Shown: positions 36,083 to 49,046 of the stretch, piece by piece
How the letters are laid out: the number at the start of each line of letters is the position of its first letter
Position numbering within the stretch: the stretch's first letter is position 1
Origin: Sepiola atlantica
Lineage: Eukaryota > Mollusca > Cephalopoda > Sepiida > Sepiolidae
DNA length: 64,000 nt
NCBI GenBank assembly: GCA_963556195.1
Contig: OY744520.1
Coordinates: forward strand, 2,792,501-2,856,500
Direction of reading: 5' to 3'
The notes under the pieces: generated by a model
What the model was told of the DNA's origin: nothing
Database searches by the model: none
Seen by the model: the letters and a program-made list of their open reading frames with translations, nothing else
Made by a program: the position numbers and the translations under genes

Positions 36083-36929
36083 GGTCAGACCGGAACTCTT
36101 ACACAACATTTTGATATATATGATCAATAATTTCTGCAACGTTATATGCCGCCACCTTATTAAAAGAATGACTTTAGTTCATGGGAGCTCATTTGTTTTG
36201 ATTCATATATTTTTAAAGATAAATGAAAAATCAATCGATTTAGTTAAACACAATGTACTGTCGATATATTTTAAAACGTTATGTACTTCGTAATAACCGA
36301 AAATAAAATAATTGTCCCGTGTTGAGGTATTTTGATAAATTTAATTCAAGATGTCTGTATGGAGAAACATTTTGCTGCCGAATTTTTATATTTCTTATCG
36401 AAATTCATTTTATTTGCAAAAGTCTACTTTTGGAAATTTTCACATGATGATTGGTCTTTTTGTTTGTCGTAATGATTGCAGCTTCAAAATACAAAGGATT
36501 GCTGCTTTTTACCTAACGGTGTTGGCAATACGAATACATATTTTGGAAGTCTTAACCATCTTGTCATGATTTGTATTCTTATTCCCAACCTGAGAATGCT
36601 TGTTACTCGCATTGCAAATGGGTTAATTATTAATTAACAAAGAACAATTCAGAATAACCTAATTTAAAATGCATATTTTTATTTCTCATTAGGTCTGTTA
36701 TATTTTGTAATTAAACATGATTTGAAAACTAAAATACTTCAAGATTGAAAAATAAAAAGAAACAAGTTAAAATGTGCTGTTTTTTTTTACAGCATCAAGT
36801 TTTGTCTTGTTTCATGCGAATTTATATTTTGTAATTGTATTAAGCCGGAATCGACTACAATTTGGTTTACTGGATTTAGAATTTGCTATGCAGAATCTAT
36901 ATTCTCCACCGATATCTATTGGGCTGAGA
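36083..36929. other. AT-rich sequence, no gene seen
   Basis: No supportable gene; the frames at 36351-36569 and 36774-36989 lack promoter, domain or coding-like composition. Confidence 0.4.
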
Positions 36930-37080
36930 ATTGATAATTTGTGTTTTTCTCACAACGTTTCAGTCAATACACACGATATTTTTAGATGAGTTTTGTCGAA
37001 CTCCGAAATACGGAATTAGGAACTGGAAGCTTTATTTAATCCTAAGAGGTAGATTATTCTCGCCCGGTCGCCTATGGCAG
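36930..37080. repeat. Fragment of the fold-back repeat family
   Basis: Shows a diverged TCTCACAACGTTTCAG block, TTTTTAGATGAG, a TTGTCGAACTCC block and TTTATTTAATCC. The last two also occur in the copy at 49707-49760. Only one arm is visible. Confidence 0.45.
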
Positions 37081-37599
37081 GGTAGAAATATTGTATTCTT
37101 AGTATATTCCAATTGCGTCACGTGTCAAATTCTCGTATACATTCTAAAATATAATCTTGTTTTAGATAAAGGGTTATGCCTCAAGCCCGGAACCACATCA
37201 TGTTTTCTTTATTTACATATCATTTTATTATAGAATACACTAAAAAAGTCCTACGCGTACTCACGCGTGACAATATTTTTCAACCCATTATCTTACGTAT
37301 TGAATTAAAAAATATATGTATATATATATTTTCCGTCCATTTAGATCGTTGAACACTGTTATGAAAGCCTACTAAAACTATCTGCTTGTATTAGTCCAGT
37401 CAAAATGTGTCTGCACCTCATAGAAATTGCAAAAAAATATATTAACTTGGATGTTGGGCATAAATAACTTTATTTCCAGATAAAGAAAGTTTACAAAGTT
37501 TACCTTGCGGAAAAAAGTCAAAGGGCACGATCTTTAAAATCCAACTTTACAAAATTAAAATTTCGAGACATAAAATTCCTGACATTTCCTGACATGTAT
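37081..37599. other. AT-rich sequence, no gene seen
   Basis: Short TA-rich run at 37312-37330; no gene or named repeat. Confidence 0.45.
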
Positions 37600-37862
37600 G
37601 CCCATTATTCCTTCTTCTTATTATTCTTCTTCTTTCGTGTGAATCAGATGATTCTGGTGTTGGCATTAGTTTCCCCGATGTGTTTCTAGTTAGAAATCTT
37701 TCTGGAAAGACATCGTGTACTTACGGGAAGGACCACGAGAAGGTTGCCAACATCCCTAAGTGAAAGTGGTACTGTGAAACCGACTGGATTCGACCTTGGA
37801 ACACCCAGGTCTTCAGTCCGCGCGATATTCACTTATACAACGCAACCGTCACCCCCTCCATT
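37600..37862 (-). mobile_element. tRNA-derived SINE with GAA-type tail
   Basis: Reading on the minus strand from 37862, a GC-richer tRNA-like head contains a B-box match GGTCGAATCC (about 37788-37797) and a weak A-box region (GTTGCGTTGTATAAG). A body with an inverted TCTTTCCAGAAAGA motif follows. It ends in a GAAGAAGAATAATAAGAAG simple tail (about 37606-37633). Head, body and simple 3' tail in that order fit a SINE; the species-level family is unknown to me. Confidence 0.55.
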
Positions 37863-38333
37863 ATTCCTGACAATTACTGACAAAAATAAACGTTTTTCCT
37901 AATAAAAAAAAACTTTACAAAATTAGGAATAAAAAACTATATTTTGCGTGAAAATCACACAAGCCACACCCCAAGCACGCTTGACATTTTATCCGTATTC
38001 TAATTTGAAATTATAGGTAGCTATATGCTTGATAATAAACTAACACAAGAAAATGACTAGCCCCTGCCATTGTTTTCATGTAGTTTTTTTTTATTTCTTA
38101 TACAAATATGAATATAAACACACTAAAAAAAGACTAAGTAACCATTTTCAAGGCAACAATTGTCACATTAATTCCTGACATTACATGGAGAATTGGAACA
38201 AAATAAGTATAATTTCCAATAAAGTAATGATCAGTTGGTCGAATGCTAGGGCAAGGCTCTTGCATAATTATCACAGAAAATGTTCATTAACGGACTAAAA
38301 TACATTTCTTACTAGAAACCAGTCAAAGGTAAC

Positions 38334-38334
<1 letters not shown>

Positions 38335-38403
<69 letters not shown>
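38335..38403. repeat. (TCA)n trinucleotide repeat
   Basis: About 69 bases of uninterrupted TCA/ATC. It sits 39 bases beyond the stop of the PIN/CXC pseudogene at 38442. Confidence 0.97.
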
Positions 38404-38441
38404 AGATATGGGTGTGGTGAGTTGCTTCAGTGGAGGCATTT

Positions 38442-41400
38442 TCAATTACAACACAACTTTGAACAGTCAATGTCATGTTTGCTGCAACGGCATCTTGCTG
38501 TAGTACACCCTAAAGTACAGTTGCACATAATTATAGCCAACAACATTACAATATCAGATGACAAGTCAGTCCTTGATTGGTTGTAATTTTCCATCTGAAA
38601 GTTTCCATCCCAACTCGTCAAGTTGTAGCTGGTGTTTACATGTCCACTGCTGAATTTTGATATTAATTCGAAAGCTGTGGAATTTCGTAGCTGCTCTTGT
38701 TCGTGGCAATTATTTGGCCTAAACATACTTTGAGCTTTTTGCAACCTTTTCCTTAAAGAATCTAAGTCGGAGATTGTTGATTGTTTCCCCATCATAACCA
38801 TTGTACATGCACACTAAAGCCTTAATAACCTCTTCTGCATTGCTATCTTTGCCAAACACTCCTACCAGTTTGAGGAAGTTTCTATTGTTCATCATCTTTC
38901 GAAGGGACGCCGCCTTCCCAATTCCATAAACATTGGATGTAGAATCACAACCCAGTAGTGAATGGATGAAAATAATGCTGGAACATACCACCTCTCCGAA
39001 ATATTTCCTCATCTCTTTGATGTTCCAGACTTTCACACTTTTTACACTATCCTTTCTTTGTAGCGTGAAAAAGGTGTTGTAACCATCATCTCTATTGGCA
39101 TGATTACATAGAAGGACCAACAGGTGAGTGTCATCTGTGCCAGTTCTAGAGCAGTCTTCACAATAAACACATCAGCGTCTTCAGATGCATGTACTACTTT
39201 TCAACCTGCTTCCTCCAAACTATTTCCCAACAAGTTGATGAACAATTGTTTGTTTTCTTGATTAGCTAGGAACACATGCTTTTTTAATTTAAACATCTTT
39301 ATAGGAGTCAGTGACACATTAACACCAACATAGTCCCCTGTTCGGAGTCGGTGAGTCGCGTCTTTAATAGATGTACCACTTTCATACCTATCAATGACAA
39401 TGCATGCTTTGTAATATCTAGTTGTGACACATCTGCGGTATTGGGCACATAACTTATATAATGTATGCCATTTTGCCATAGGAAGCGTTGAAGTAGTGCT
39501 TCACCATCTAAGAGAAACTGTATATCTGAAGACTGTTGACCTGAGTGTACAGAGGAAGCCAGTTCCCATATTGTGTCTGCCAAAGCCTTTTTTCCTCTAG
39601 CGGTAGTGCAAAAGAATAACAAAGTGCAAGTAGGTAATACCAAAGCTTATGCTGGAAATGTGTTTGCTGCTGCTGAGTTGAGGGTTCATTGGTTGATAGC
39701 ACACACAGTCTCTAGAATAGGAGTTGTGGATCAGTCTCAACTGATTCAACTTTGCTGAGCAAAATTGTTGGCCCAAGTGTAATTGCCCGATTCTCTCTTT
39801 TAAAAGTGTATTCGTAAACATTTTCACCATCCATTGAAACTATGATTGCCTCTCATATAGGGTTTGCTCTCTCCACATTCACCTTTTTGTCTCCTGTTAC
39901 TCGACTTGAAAAGCCGTGAGTCGAGGGATCTTCCGTTAAATGGTCATACGTCTGGAGAAACGCAATGAGCTTCCATATATCACTCACATCCCACTCTTAT
40001 TTGCTGATGTAGCCTCCTGGTGCTGGTCACCAGTGCCATAACGAATGCCTGCTAGTTCTTGAATTGTAAGCTTGCTTTCAGCGCACGTTGGCAGTGATAG
40101 CGTCCAAACAAATAGTTGAATTCTGTCTATTCGTCTGCCTCAAAACGTCTTCATGCTACTCATTAGCACCTGCTCAATAACCAGATCCGTCGACAAACCA
40201 GTCCAGTAGCGATCACTCTGTCTAATCACATGGAATCCTTCAGCAAATTTTTTGTACTCTTCAGGATGGCTTTTCGGCAGCCCATCCATTTGCTGCAAGT
40301 TCAAGTAGGCTGACTTTGCATATAGGATGTGTCTTGTTGCAGCGAATATTAGCAGCATTTTCTCTTACAGCGTCAAAATGCAATCCCCAGTTCCCGGTGC
40401 GCTATGCCTTGATAAACAATATAAGGATCTTCACAATATTAAAGTATTGTATCCTCAATTTTGCTGTTCGCTGGTCAACCATCACATCCTTAACATGGTT
40501 GATTCTCTGGGCAATCCTGTTCATAGACACTGAGGACAAAACATTATTCAATGTCTCAGTCTCATCAAGGAGACTTTTCAATAGCCCCTGGGTTTCCTTT
40601 AGGTCTTAATCTTAGTGAAATAACTTTTCTGCATTAGTTTTGGGGTGGTCATTCTCAGTGACATGCGAAACTGGCAAATAATAGGCTTTTGCTAACAAAA
40701 TAGCAGTCAGAGCAGCAAAAAGTAAGAAGTGCGCACGAATGGCTCTTGCAATTTATTTGCATCTTAGTATGTGCTTGAGTGTGTTTTCAGCATACACACG
40801 TTCTAAAGTTCTTGCAATCCATAACTTGTCATCAAATGACTAATTGACCCCAGAAAGCTCATCTGTGTATTAAGCCCACCAAGTCGCAAGGCAAATGATT
40901 TCAGGGGACTGAAACTAGGCTGCGACTCGATAATCATCATTTATTTGTACCAAGTGGTTGATCAAATGTTAAAATTGGTGTAATGTTGTTTTTAGTGGTT
41001 AAATCTCTAATGTAACATAACGTTGAATACACGCAAAAGTGGGTTTATGTTGATCATTGGCAAACAAACGGTGGCTGATTTCCAAAGATATGTTCCTTTC
41101 TGCACTGACTGCATAAGGTCTGACAATGCGGGTATAGACGGATGTGAAATTAGTGAAACCTCCCAAATGATGTCAATATAAGCAATGGAATCGAACACTT
41201 TCTTGGGCTGAAGCTCTTTAAATGTCACTGGTGGCTTCTTGTTGTGCTGTGAATCTAGGTACTTGGTATTGATTCTTCCAACCTTTATTATATCTTCTAA
41301 AATGACCTGGATATTTAGAACTGGGTTAGTTTTACTCTCCCGGGCGTAAAAATATGCCATGATGCTCATACAGTGGAATGTGTTACACTATCAATACTCC

Positions 41401-42134
41401 TTTCATCATAGTCCCCATTATCAGCTACGAAGTGCACAGATTCAGTTTCAACAGAGAAGATAGATTCAGCGCCGTGAACAAAACCAGCATCTTTTTGAAA
41501 TTTCTGGACTTCTGACTCAGATGAAGAGAAGCCATGCTTATTCAGTTAGTCAATTAAGAACCTCGATTCAAATTGGTCATGCCCTTGCACTGCTAAACAA
41601 AACTCCAAAAGTGAAAGAAGAACAGCCACCATAATTGCCCGAATAACTGATGCAAGTTTAAAATCATTGTATTTGCCTGCAAATATTTTCTTGAAATATC
41701 AACAATGTTTTAGGAACATATTCAAGAATCGCATCCTGTTCAAGATCATTCTTAGACGGGTAATATTCTGACGTTGTCTGGATACCTTTAATGTCATTCT
41801 TGAAAAGCTTGGCTGCCGTCTCTATTATTATAATGGTCTCTCATTCTGAATTGTCTGTTGCGCGGCTCTGTGCAGATACTTAATGGAGATTCCATTTCGC
41901 TGTACTTAAGAATGTAACAACATAAATTTCAGTCACAATGATTTTGTCTTTGAAATGTCCTAACCATCGTAATTTTATGTATGAGAGATTATGATTCAAA
42001 GCCAGTGCCATCGATAATGCCCTCAATTTTTTTAACAAGTTCGATAATGGTGGGTCGTCCCTCGTACTTTTGCTGCAAATATTTAGGAACTTCCAGAAAT
42101 TCCTGCTTGCTCTCTGAATCCTCTCGTCTACCAA
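38442..42134 (-). pseudogene. Broken intronless PIN/FEN1-like nuclease with CXC tail
   Basis: About 3.7 kb of minus-strand coding relic without introns. From N to C: a region with DIKGIQTTSEYYPS (about 41780), a HGFSSSESEVQKF patch with FVADN after it (41420-41540), FHVIRQSDRYWTGLSTDLVIEQ (about 40180-40240), LLDGEALLQR (about 39500), an acidic DADVFIVKTALELA (about 39150), THLLVLLCNHA, HSLLGCDSTSNVYGIGK (about 38920), and a final Cys cluster CNCTLGCTTARCRCSKHDID. The spaced acidic motifs match a PIN/FEN1-like nuclease fold and the tail resembles tesmin/CXC zinc clusters. I know this arrangement as a multi-copy family in cnidarians, molluscs and arthropods, probably mobile or domesticated. 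It is dead: TGA after EEAG (about 39188), TAA within the RFLID region (about 41548), and frame changes near 39135, 39475 and 41690. The N-terminal limit is uncertain. Confidence 0.7.
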
Positions 42135-45100
42135 GGTGTTTTACTTAGAAGAATCAACAGAAAATACTGCCTTAAGAATGTTTTTATTGGAATCAAAGTT
42201 TGCAAAACATGTTCTGTGATAATAGTGCGGTAGACTGGGTGTTTTGCGACATATAGACCATCTGTTGGCTACTTAATGCCGATAAAAGTGGTAAAATATA
42301 ATTCTATAATTCTATAAGTAGCATACTTATTTATATTCCTCGAATACATAAAAGACTGGCAATCTCACACGCGACAGTTTTGTGTTATTTGAAACATAGT
42401 TGTTAAATATAATCCCATAAGTAGGGTCATGATTAATATTCCTAGATCATATTACCCTTATATAACCAGAATACATTATCTCAGAATACATTATTTCAGG
42501 AAATATTGCACTCAGAATAACATTTCATAGTAACATCGGAAAGATTACGCATAGAAGTTATCTTTACTGAGAGAGTTCAGCATTACTTATATAAAAATTA
42601 TTTTAAGACAAAAATTACTCCCATGAAATATTACTTCTTTAGAAACGTTACTCTTTGAACACATTACGCTTTGGCACTGATAATCTTTGCTCTTAATGTG
42701 ATTGAACCTGATCCTCTGATTTCGAGTATTAATTTGGTTGTAAACTTATAGATACAAAGGCATGATATGACCAAATGATTGATCGGATCGCCCCCCGCCG
42801 GCCATGTCAAAGTAAGCGCTTAAGTAGAAGAATAACTATTCACCAGGATCCCGTCCTACAGCATTACGGATCGGCCCATATTCTGAGGGGGGCACTTACC
42901 TCTCTGCATGTGGTTGCTGTCGGCGAATTCTAAGCTCCGCCAACAGGATTAAATGTAGATTTGATGAAAGACTTGGTGTTACAACTAGTCTAAGAGAATG
43001 TCAATTCTACAACAATACCATTACGTATGTTACTTGATGTGTGTCTAGTTGTGTTTTAAATGTATTCCTGTTGACTTAGCAAATGCCGAATTAGAAGCAC
43101 AGTTGGTTTTTCGTAACCCTTGCTTCTTTACAAACTTATCACGCAGGCAGACTTTCAGGTTGTGTCCATTGTCTCTTGAGATAGGTTGCACCAAAGTGTG
43201 CATACGTCTGTTAAGTTGAACTTGTTTAAGTGTATGAAGTATATGGTAAATAGCGCAGCAAATCAGTTTCGATATTTTTCAGTTTTCTGAAAGGTTTTTA
43301 GTAAATACCCATAGTTGGTTTGCTGCTTTTAAAAGAGATTCTTGCCCAGTATGTAAGACCAATTCCTATGATTAATAACTTTCTGCATATATTTTATAAA
43401 AAGGCGAGTTATTAACTACCGAGTCATTATATTAAATGTTTGTATCCGGATCATGCAGATTCCATTGTTATACATTTGATTAAAAGTAAAGAGACAACTG
43501 TTTTGATGATTTTGTTTAATCGTTATGATCTTCTGTTTCCTATTTGTAAAGGCTTAACATGTCTCTTATTAATAAGTCGTATTTTCCACGCTTAATTAAT
43601 TAAAGACGAATATAGTTTAAAGTCAATTCGACCGAACAAGAATGGTGGTGCTTCCGTGAACATAACAATGCATATCAAAATTAAAGTATTGATAAAAATT
43701 AAAGTACGGGACATACTTCATGAGTAAATGAAGCATTCTGAATCACTTATGAAATATTGAAAGAGAAGTATAAAATCAATGTAAAAATTTATTTTAGAGT
43801 TGGTCCTGAGTAAGATTTTAAAATGGATCCGGTGGTCGTGTGTCAATTCGGGAGTTTTGATGACTGAACTCACACCTTCGTTAGTATTAATACACGCACC
43901 GTCTATTAAGCTCCTGCCACATCTACAAAAAACTTCGCATCCCTATGCTTGTTTAACACATACTTTTACAGAAGTTTTCCGCTGAAGTAACTACACGTGT
44001 ACCTTCCTCAACGTCAATACACCAGATCATCGGAATTTCATCTTTTTTATGTAGAAGTCCGCAGATGTCCAAAAATACTCTAATATATTTTACGGACGGC
44101 TTGCTTTTCGAATGTTTTCATTACTCTACAGACTGTACAAACATGCATGAATTTAAATGGTAAGCTGAAAAACTTTTATAAATCGGTCTCTAATCATTTA
44201 CTCGTGAATGCTTACCATACTCATTTGCTCTCAATTCCTCTGACGAAAGCAGTTTTATAAACGACAAATGTTTTATTTCGAATTAGTTTATTTGACGCCA
44301 CGAAAGTAGAAGTTCAAGTAAGGATTTAACATTTGAATAGTTTTCCTGACATTATTATTCGAAAACTTATAGAAATAATTGGAGTTTGAATAAAAGAAAA
44401 TCATGTATGCGTAAGTATACATTATTTATAATACCTCATTTAAATATAATATATGTATGTAGTGACCTCTCAAAATGAATGTCCTGCATTATAGTTGTGA
44501 CAATAAAAGTAATGTTGTTTATTTTATGTATACTCCTATGTAAAATAAACTTTAGAATCGGTTTAAAAAATTCATCTTTTCAGGAATCACAACGCTAACA
44601 AACTACATGGGACACAGCGTGTGAATTTTCACGACGTAAACAAATATGTTTAGAGCGTGTATAATAATGACAGGACGTATATTTCATCAATATTAATATA
44701 GAAAGTTGATTGAAGATTTTGAAGTCAACGAATGGGATGTACAATGTTGATATATTTGAGTATAGACAAGAGGTTACATTAAAAACGTTTTCTGTATCTA
44801 GTAAAAATCAATTTGTATTTAAAGTAAAAACAGCTAGGGGCATGACAACAGAAATACAGACAACAGTGTAAAATGCCCCACTTAGGTTAGTTGCGACTGA
44901 AAAGGGATGCTCCTAGCTGGTATAGAAGACATGTTTGACGTCTATAAAAGTAACGAAAACATATGAAGCCAAAGAGCAATAGTCAGCACTAGATCAAATA
45001 ATTTCAACTCCAGTGGGGATGGGGCACAGGTGTACCAGTGTTATCAGTTAAAGATAAAGCGCATGATATGACTGGTACGGGATACTCCTGATAATTGTAT

Positions 45101-46376
45101 GGAGCTGGTTGCTATGAAACACTACAGTGACACTTCTTAGTTTTATTTGTCTTTAATTAATTTTCAATTGTTAAACATTGTGAGTTTTACCAAAACACGG
45201 TCGCGGTAGAGGAAAGGGAAAACGTCACTAGCAATCCCGTCTTACTTGTCTCGCAGAGAGAACCGAACAGAGAGTCTACTTTTTTCTAGAAAATTGCTTC
45301 TTGTTCGCTACGCCACGACTCAATTTGAAACCACGCGACTAATTCACTAACCTATATCATGCGTAACCTACTAATCTCAAATTAAATGTTGTTACAACTG
45401 GTTACAAATGTAAATACTTTAACTTTATTCTTCAATATATTAATTGAAATATAAGTATAGTCGGTGTTTATTTGATACACATCTTTAATCTCATTTACTA
45501 TTTTTTTTATTTTGACTGTTTACCTAGGCGGTTAATTGCGCTTGATTATGTGATATTTGATGTAAAGGTAGCTTTTATAATTTAATGGCATACATGATAT
45601 TGCAAATATTGTATGAACTACGGCTGGATTCAAAACACGTCAGTAGGTCCCGCCAATATGCTTGCCCTCGTAAAACACTATCTCCAGTTTTAAGTAGTTC
45701 CCCTAGCATCAATATATTTATCAAATTCAAATGATATTCACAGAAATGTGTTAATTAGCGAATCACGTGTAGTAATTCTAATAAGAACAGTCCCGAGAAA
45801 TATATATCCGGTGAGAATTACTCTTCAACCTTTCCATAAAAACTAATACTTTTTGTCCGGACAAGCAATCGGTTTAGCGTACTAAAAGCAGAGTCGATGA
45901 CGCATTTATCAAGGCTTTTCACCCCCCCCTACGGGGTATAGCCGGAAACATGTGATCAGTTAGACGAAGTTGCTGTAAAAAAAAGAAAAAAAGTATATGC
46001 AGTCCAGAGAAAATAATGACGTTGTCATTTCTTTGTTGCTTCAATTACTCTAACTACAAGAAAAAGAATGACGACGATTCCTAGCAACCAAGTTACATAA
46101 AGAATAAGACAAAACAACCTCAGCTGCCATATCTCTATGATAACGAGCACCACTGGCAGTACTACTGGGATCCGTCATTACCCATTTAGTTAACGACATA
46201 CAAGTGTCAACAAGACTCCAGCAAATTACTGTTAACGAGTGAGTTGGTTCGAAAATATGTCCACGGTTTAGCAGTGTTGTAACGTGGTACAGTAAATACT
46301 CTTTTCATATTCAAAATGTATTTTTTACAGCATAGTATGTATTAAGCTGATTTCTGCGGCTGCTATTGTCTGTCAC
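42135..46376. other. AT-rich sequence with one GC-richer fossil patch
   Basis: At about 42780-42960 a GC-richer block (CGCCCCCCGCCGGCC and later) looks like an old repeat, but I cannot place it. A TATAAAAG at about 44946 has only a ten-codon frame behind it. Short frames such as 43800-43985 are unsupported. I see no gene. Confidence 0.4.
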
Positions 46377-46540
46377 GATACTATTACTAAACAAGCGATT
46401 AGTTAGTCTCTTAGGCTGGAAACAAGCACAGAATACCACAAAGTGAAAAATGTATATGGCTCATCTTTTATTGTGTGGTATTCTTTGTTTATATCAAGCC
46501 AGGCGGACGAAATACTCGCTTGTTTAGTAATATTATACAC
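46377..46540. repeat. Fold-back element with about 70-bp arms
   Basis: The left arm (46377-46450) and right arm (46470-46540) are reverse complements with ends TATTACTAAACAAGCG / CGCTTGTTTAGTAATA and an inner GAATACCACA / TGTGGTATTC pair, around a spacer of about 20 bases. Size and structure fit a MITE-type fold-back element. No transposase is nearby. Confidence 0.75.
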
Positions 46541-47539
46541 GCAAATAATAGAACATGCAGAAAACAACATTATGTGTAACACACTGTGTGTATATAACGA
46601 TATATATTTTCATGTTTGTTGAAGAATTATAATAACATTTAATCTTTGCAGAAAGTTACACTTTAAATTCATAATTTATTTTATGCTATCTTTCATTATT
46701 GATATTCCATTTTCTTCTATCACAACTCAAAAGTATTAAATATGATATTGTATATCATAATATTGTATATCATCATTATTGTTGTCTAGCTTCTTTAGCA
46801 GGGCTGTTTCTCCTATGATGATAACAATAGCTTGCTTATCTGGAACTTGTTGGAGCTGAATAGAAATTTCTCCAATAGCTGTACATTTAAATTAAACAAC
46901 ACATATGAATAGTCTTGATGAATTCTTCTTTTATAAATCCGAACATCATTGTAATGATACAATGGGTATAGAGAGAAAGAAATAACCGGAGTTCACACGT
47001 GGCGTTCGCTCCAATTCACAGTCGATGTCTCTTACAGAAAATCTTCCTTAATATCATCGATTATTCTTTTTACCGTTTTCCCCGTTCAGACGTTTTCTAA
47101 AGCTGACCCCTTAACCTTGACAGACACCCACTTTCTACAGTTGCCCTGGAATGACTCAAAGCTTCCCACTATTAATATGCAACAGACATATTGCTCTCCA
47201 ATCCTATCAACAAACAAATGTGCACGAAAATATGAACAAAAATATATAAAATATATAAAGTGAGCAGAGGTTTTAATTAAATGTAGTGCATGTTAGATCC
47301 AGCGAGCGTGTATTGCGTCGATATTAAACATAGTATCTGATCTAATATGACCGCGTAATATCACATAGATAAATATACAAATAATATTATAATTATTTAT
47401 CAATAACTTTGATACAATAAATACTATTTATATAACCCTTATTTGTTAATTTTATTTGTAAGGATTGAAACCGGTTCCTTTGTGTTACACACATCTTTTA
47501 CTGGAATGAAATCAACCCATTCCAAGAGAAATGTAGGTT
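46541..47539. other. AT-rich sequence, no gene seen
   Basis: Includes a short tandem ATATTGTATATCAT pair (about 46746-46775). No supportable gene. This is the upstream flank of membrane gene 3. Confidence 0.45.
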
Positions 47540-47570
47540 ATTCCAAATATTTAATCTATCGTTTATAAAA
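47540..47570 (+). promoter_or_regulatory. TATA core promoter of membrane gene 3 (CCAAT box altered)
   Basis: TATAAAA at 47564-47570 in a CGTTTATAAAAG context like that of its paralogues. Where they carry ATTGG, this gene has only TTATTCCAAAT (about 47539-47547), so the inverted CCAAT box is missing or shifted. Transcription would start near 47594. Confidence 0.5.
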
Positions 47571-47617
47571 GAAATGATCGAAGCAGTTTCAAGAACAATA
47601 TGCAAGACGGGCTCACG

Positions 47618-47875
47618 ATGACAGGAGAACATAATGTTAGCGGGACCTGGCACTTTAATGCTGCGAACGCCAATGATACTACAACGCCGACTCTTTTGTC
47701 CTCCGACCAATTTACTTTTGACTATGAACTCGCATTCTATATCCTCGGGGGACTAGTACTACTGTTGGCTGTGCTATTCGCCATTCGGCTTTGCTACTTT
47801 TGCTTTCGGAAACGCAAAACAACTACGGTGTTTCTACAAAAACGCCTCCCGTTTGTTGAGGAGAGTCATCTGTAA
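47618..47875 (+). CDS. Small single-pass membrane protein 3 (glycosylated ectodomain)
   Basis: Intronless frame of 85 codons. An in-frame ATG lies at 47600, but the predicted transcription start near 47594 would leave it only a few bases of leader. The ATG at 47618 also sits in CTCACGATGA, identical to the start of the gene at 55261, so I prefer it. Residues 1-36 are a polar ectodomain with sequons N6-V-S and N19-D-T. Residues about 37-61 are one helix ending IRLCYFCFRKRK. Residues 62-85 are a tail with basic residues, ending EESHL. No signal peptide; N-out/C-in is predicted. The NDTTTPTLLSS segment resembles NTTVAPTL of gene 4 and NTTSRPLLS of gene 1, supporting common descent. Its G+C is higher than the flanks. 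Function unknown; the architecture is compatible with an ion-channel or receptor accessory subunit, but this is not shown. Confidence 0.7.
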   Translation: MTGEHNVSGTWHFNAANANDTTTPTLLSSDQFTFDYELAFYILGGLVLLLAVLFAIRLCYFCFRKRKTTTVFLQKRLPFVEESHL

Positions 47876-49046
47876 TCTCCACATTCAATTTTAATGGATT
47901 ATTTGCGAAACATTTTTCACTTTATTTGATTCTCACTTATGCACAACTTAATGAAAGAACGAACAAGAATTGAGTACTTTTATTTCCACTTAAAATAATC
48001 CTGAAGGTTCTCACATACGTATTTGATGAGGAAAACCTGTTCAAATGTACACCAGTTCGGTTTTTATTTCGGAATATGCATCTATAACAAATGAAAGAAT
48101 CAAACAAGTGGATATATATATATATATATATATAATGTGGCAAATAGACCTTCCCTTTCGATTCGTAGATATTTTCTGCAATGATTTGGAAGCTAGCTAC
48201 TTCAAGAAACCTTTCTGTTTATTGATTTATAATTATTTTGTCACAATACTTCGACTATTCGGAATACTGTGTGTTGGCAAGAAACCAATACTTCCTTGAC
48301 TTAATCTATTGGTATTGCCGCTAATGGACACATGTAATATTTTGTCTAACATTAACATTTAAAATCTTATTTAATTTACATTACTTAGCTTTTATTGCTC
48401 CTCGTCAACATTCTCAATAGATTTCGAGTTTTTTTTTTGTTTGATACGTTTTTTTTTTTGTTCAACGTTTAATTATTTTCAGAACAAATTAAAGGTACAC
48501 CGCATGGAACATGTGCACGGTTTCAACCCCGACCCAAGTCTACCGGTTTTACTCTAGTTTGAATTAAATGTTTCTGTTCACAAGTCGTTAACGGCAGCAG
48601 ACTTTTCCATAAGGTATTTTTCCTAACTTTGTTTTATGATAGTCAGAAGTGAATCAAACGAACGAATATTTATTAAATGAATCATGTAAGACTAAAATAA
48701 ATCAGATACAAACCTGACCAGACATTACAATACTTAATTCATTTACAATAGAGTTGATATTTTTCTAGATGGCTATACTGTTTTTGTTATCAAATGTTTC
48801 CTACTTTATGAAAACCTACGAGATAGGATGTCGGTAACATAAACCTGTAATAAAAATGAAACCCCGGATTTTATTCTTGCATGCAAGTGTTAACAGAAGT
48901 ACATATATTAAAACAAAAACATGAATTCAAATATGCATTTTAGAAATTAATAAAGCTTTCGCTGATTATGTTTTGAAAATGATAAAACTTATTTATGTTA
49001 ATTTTAAACTTAAATCCATTTAAAGAACGAATAAATAACATTTTTA
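47876..49046. other. AT-rich sequence; short TA tract
   Basis: A (TA)n run lies at 48113-48134 and a B-box-like GGTTTCAACCCC at about 48520 without an A box. No gene beyond the 3' flank of membrane gene 3. The nearest AATAAA on the plus strand is far from its stop. Confidence 0.45.

Noticed and set aside
44940..44960. TATAAAAG as a promoter
   Set aside because: The following ATG opens only about ten codons, and no ATTGG sits 22 bases upstream.
47498..47710. Minus frame over the start of membrane gene 3
   Set aside because: Antisense shadow without helix, motif or promoter.
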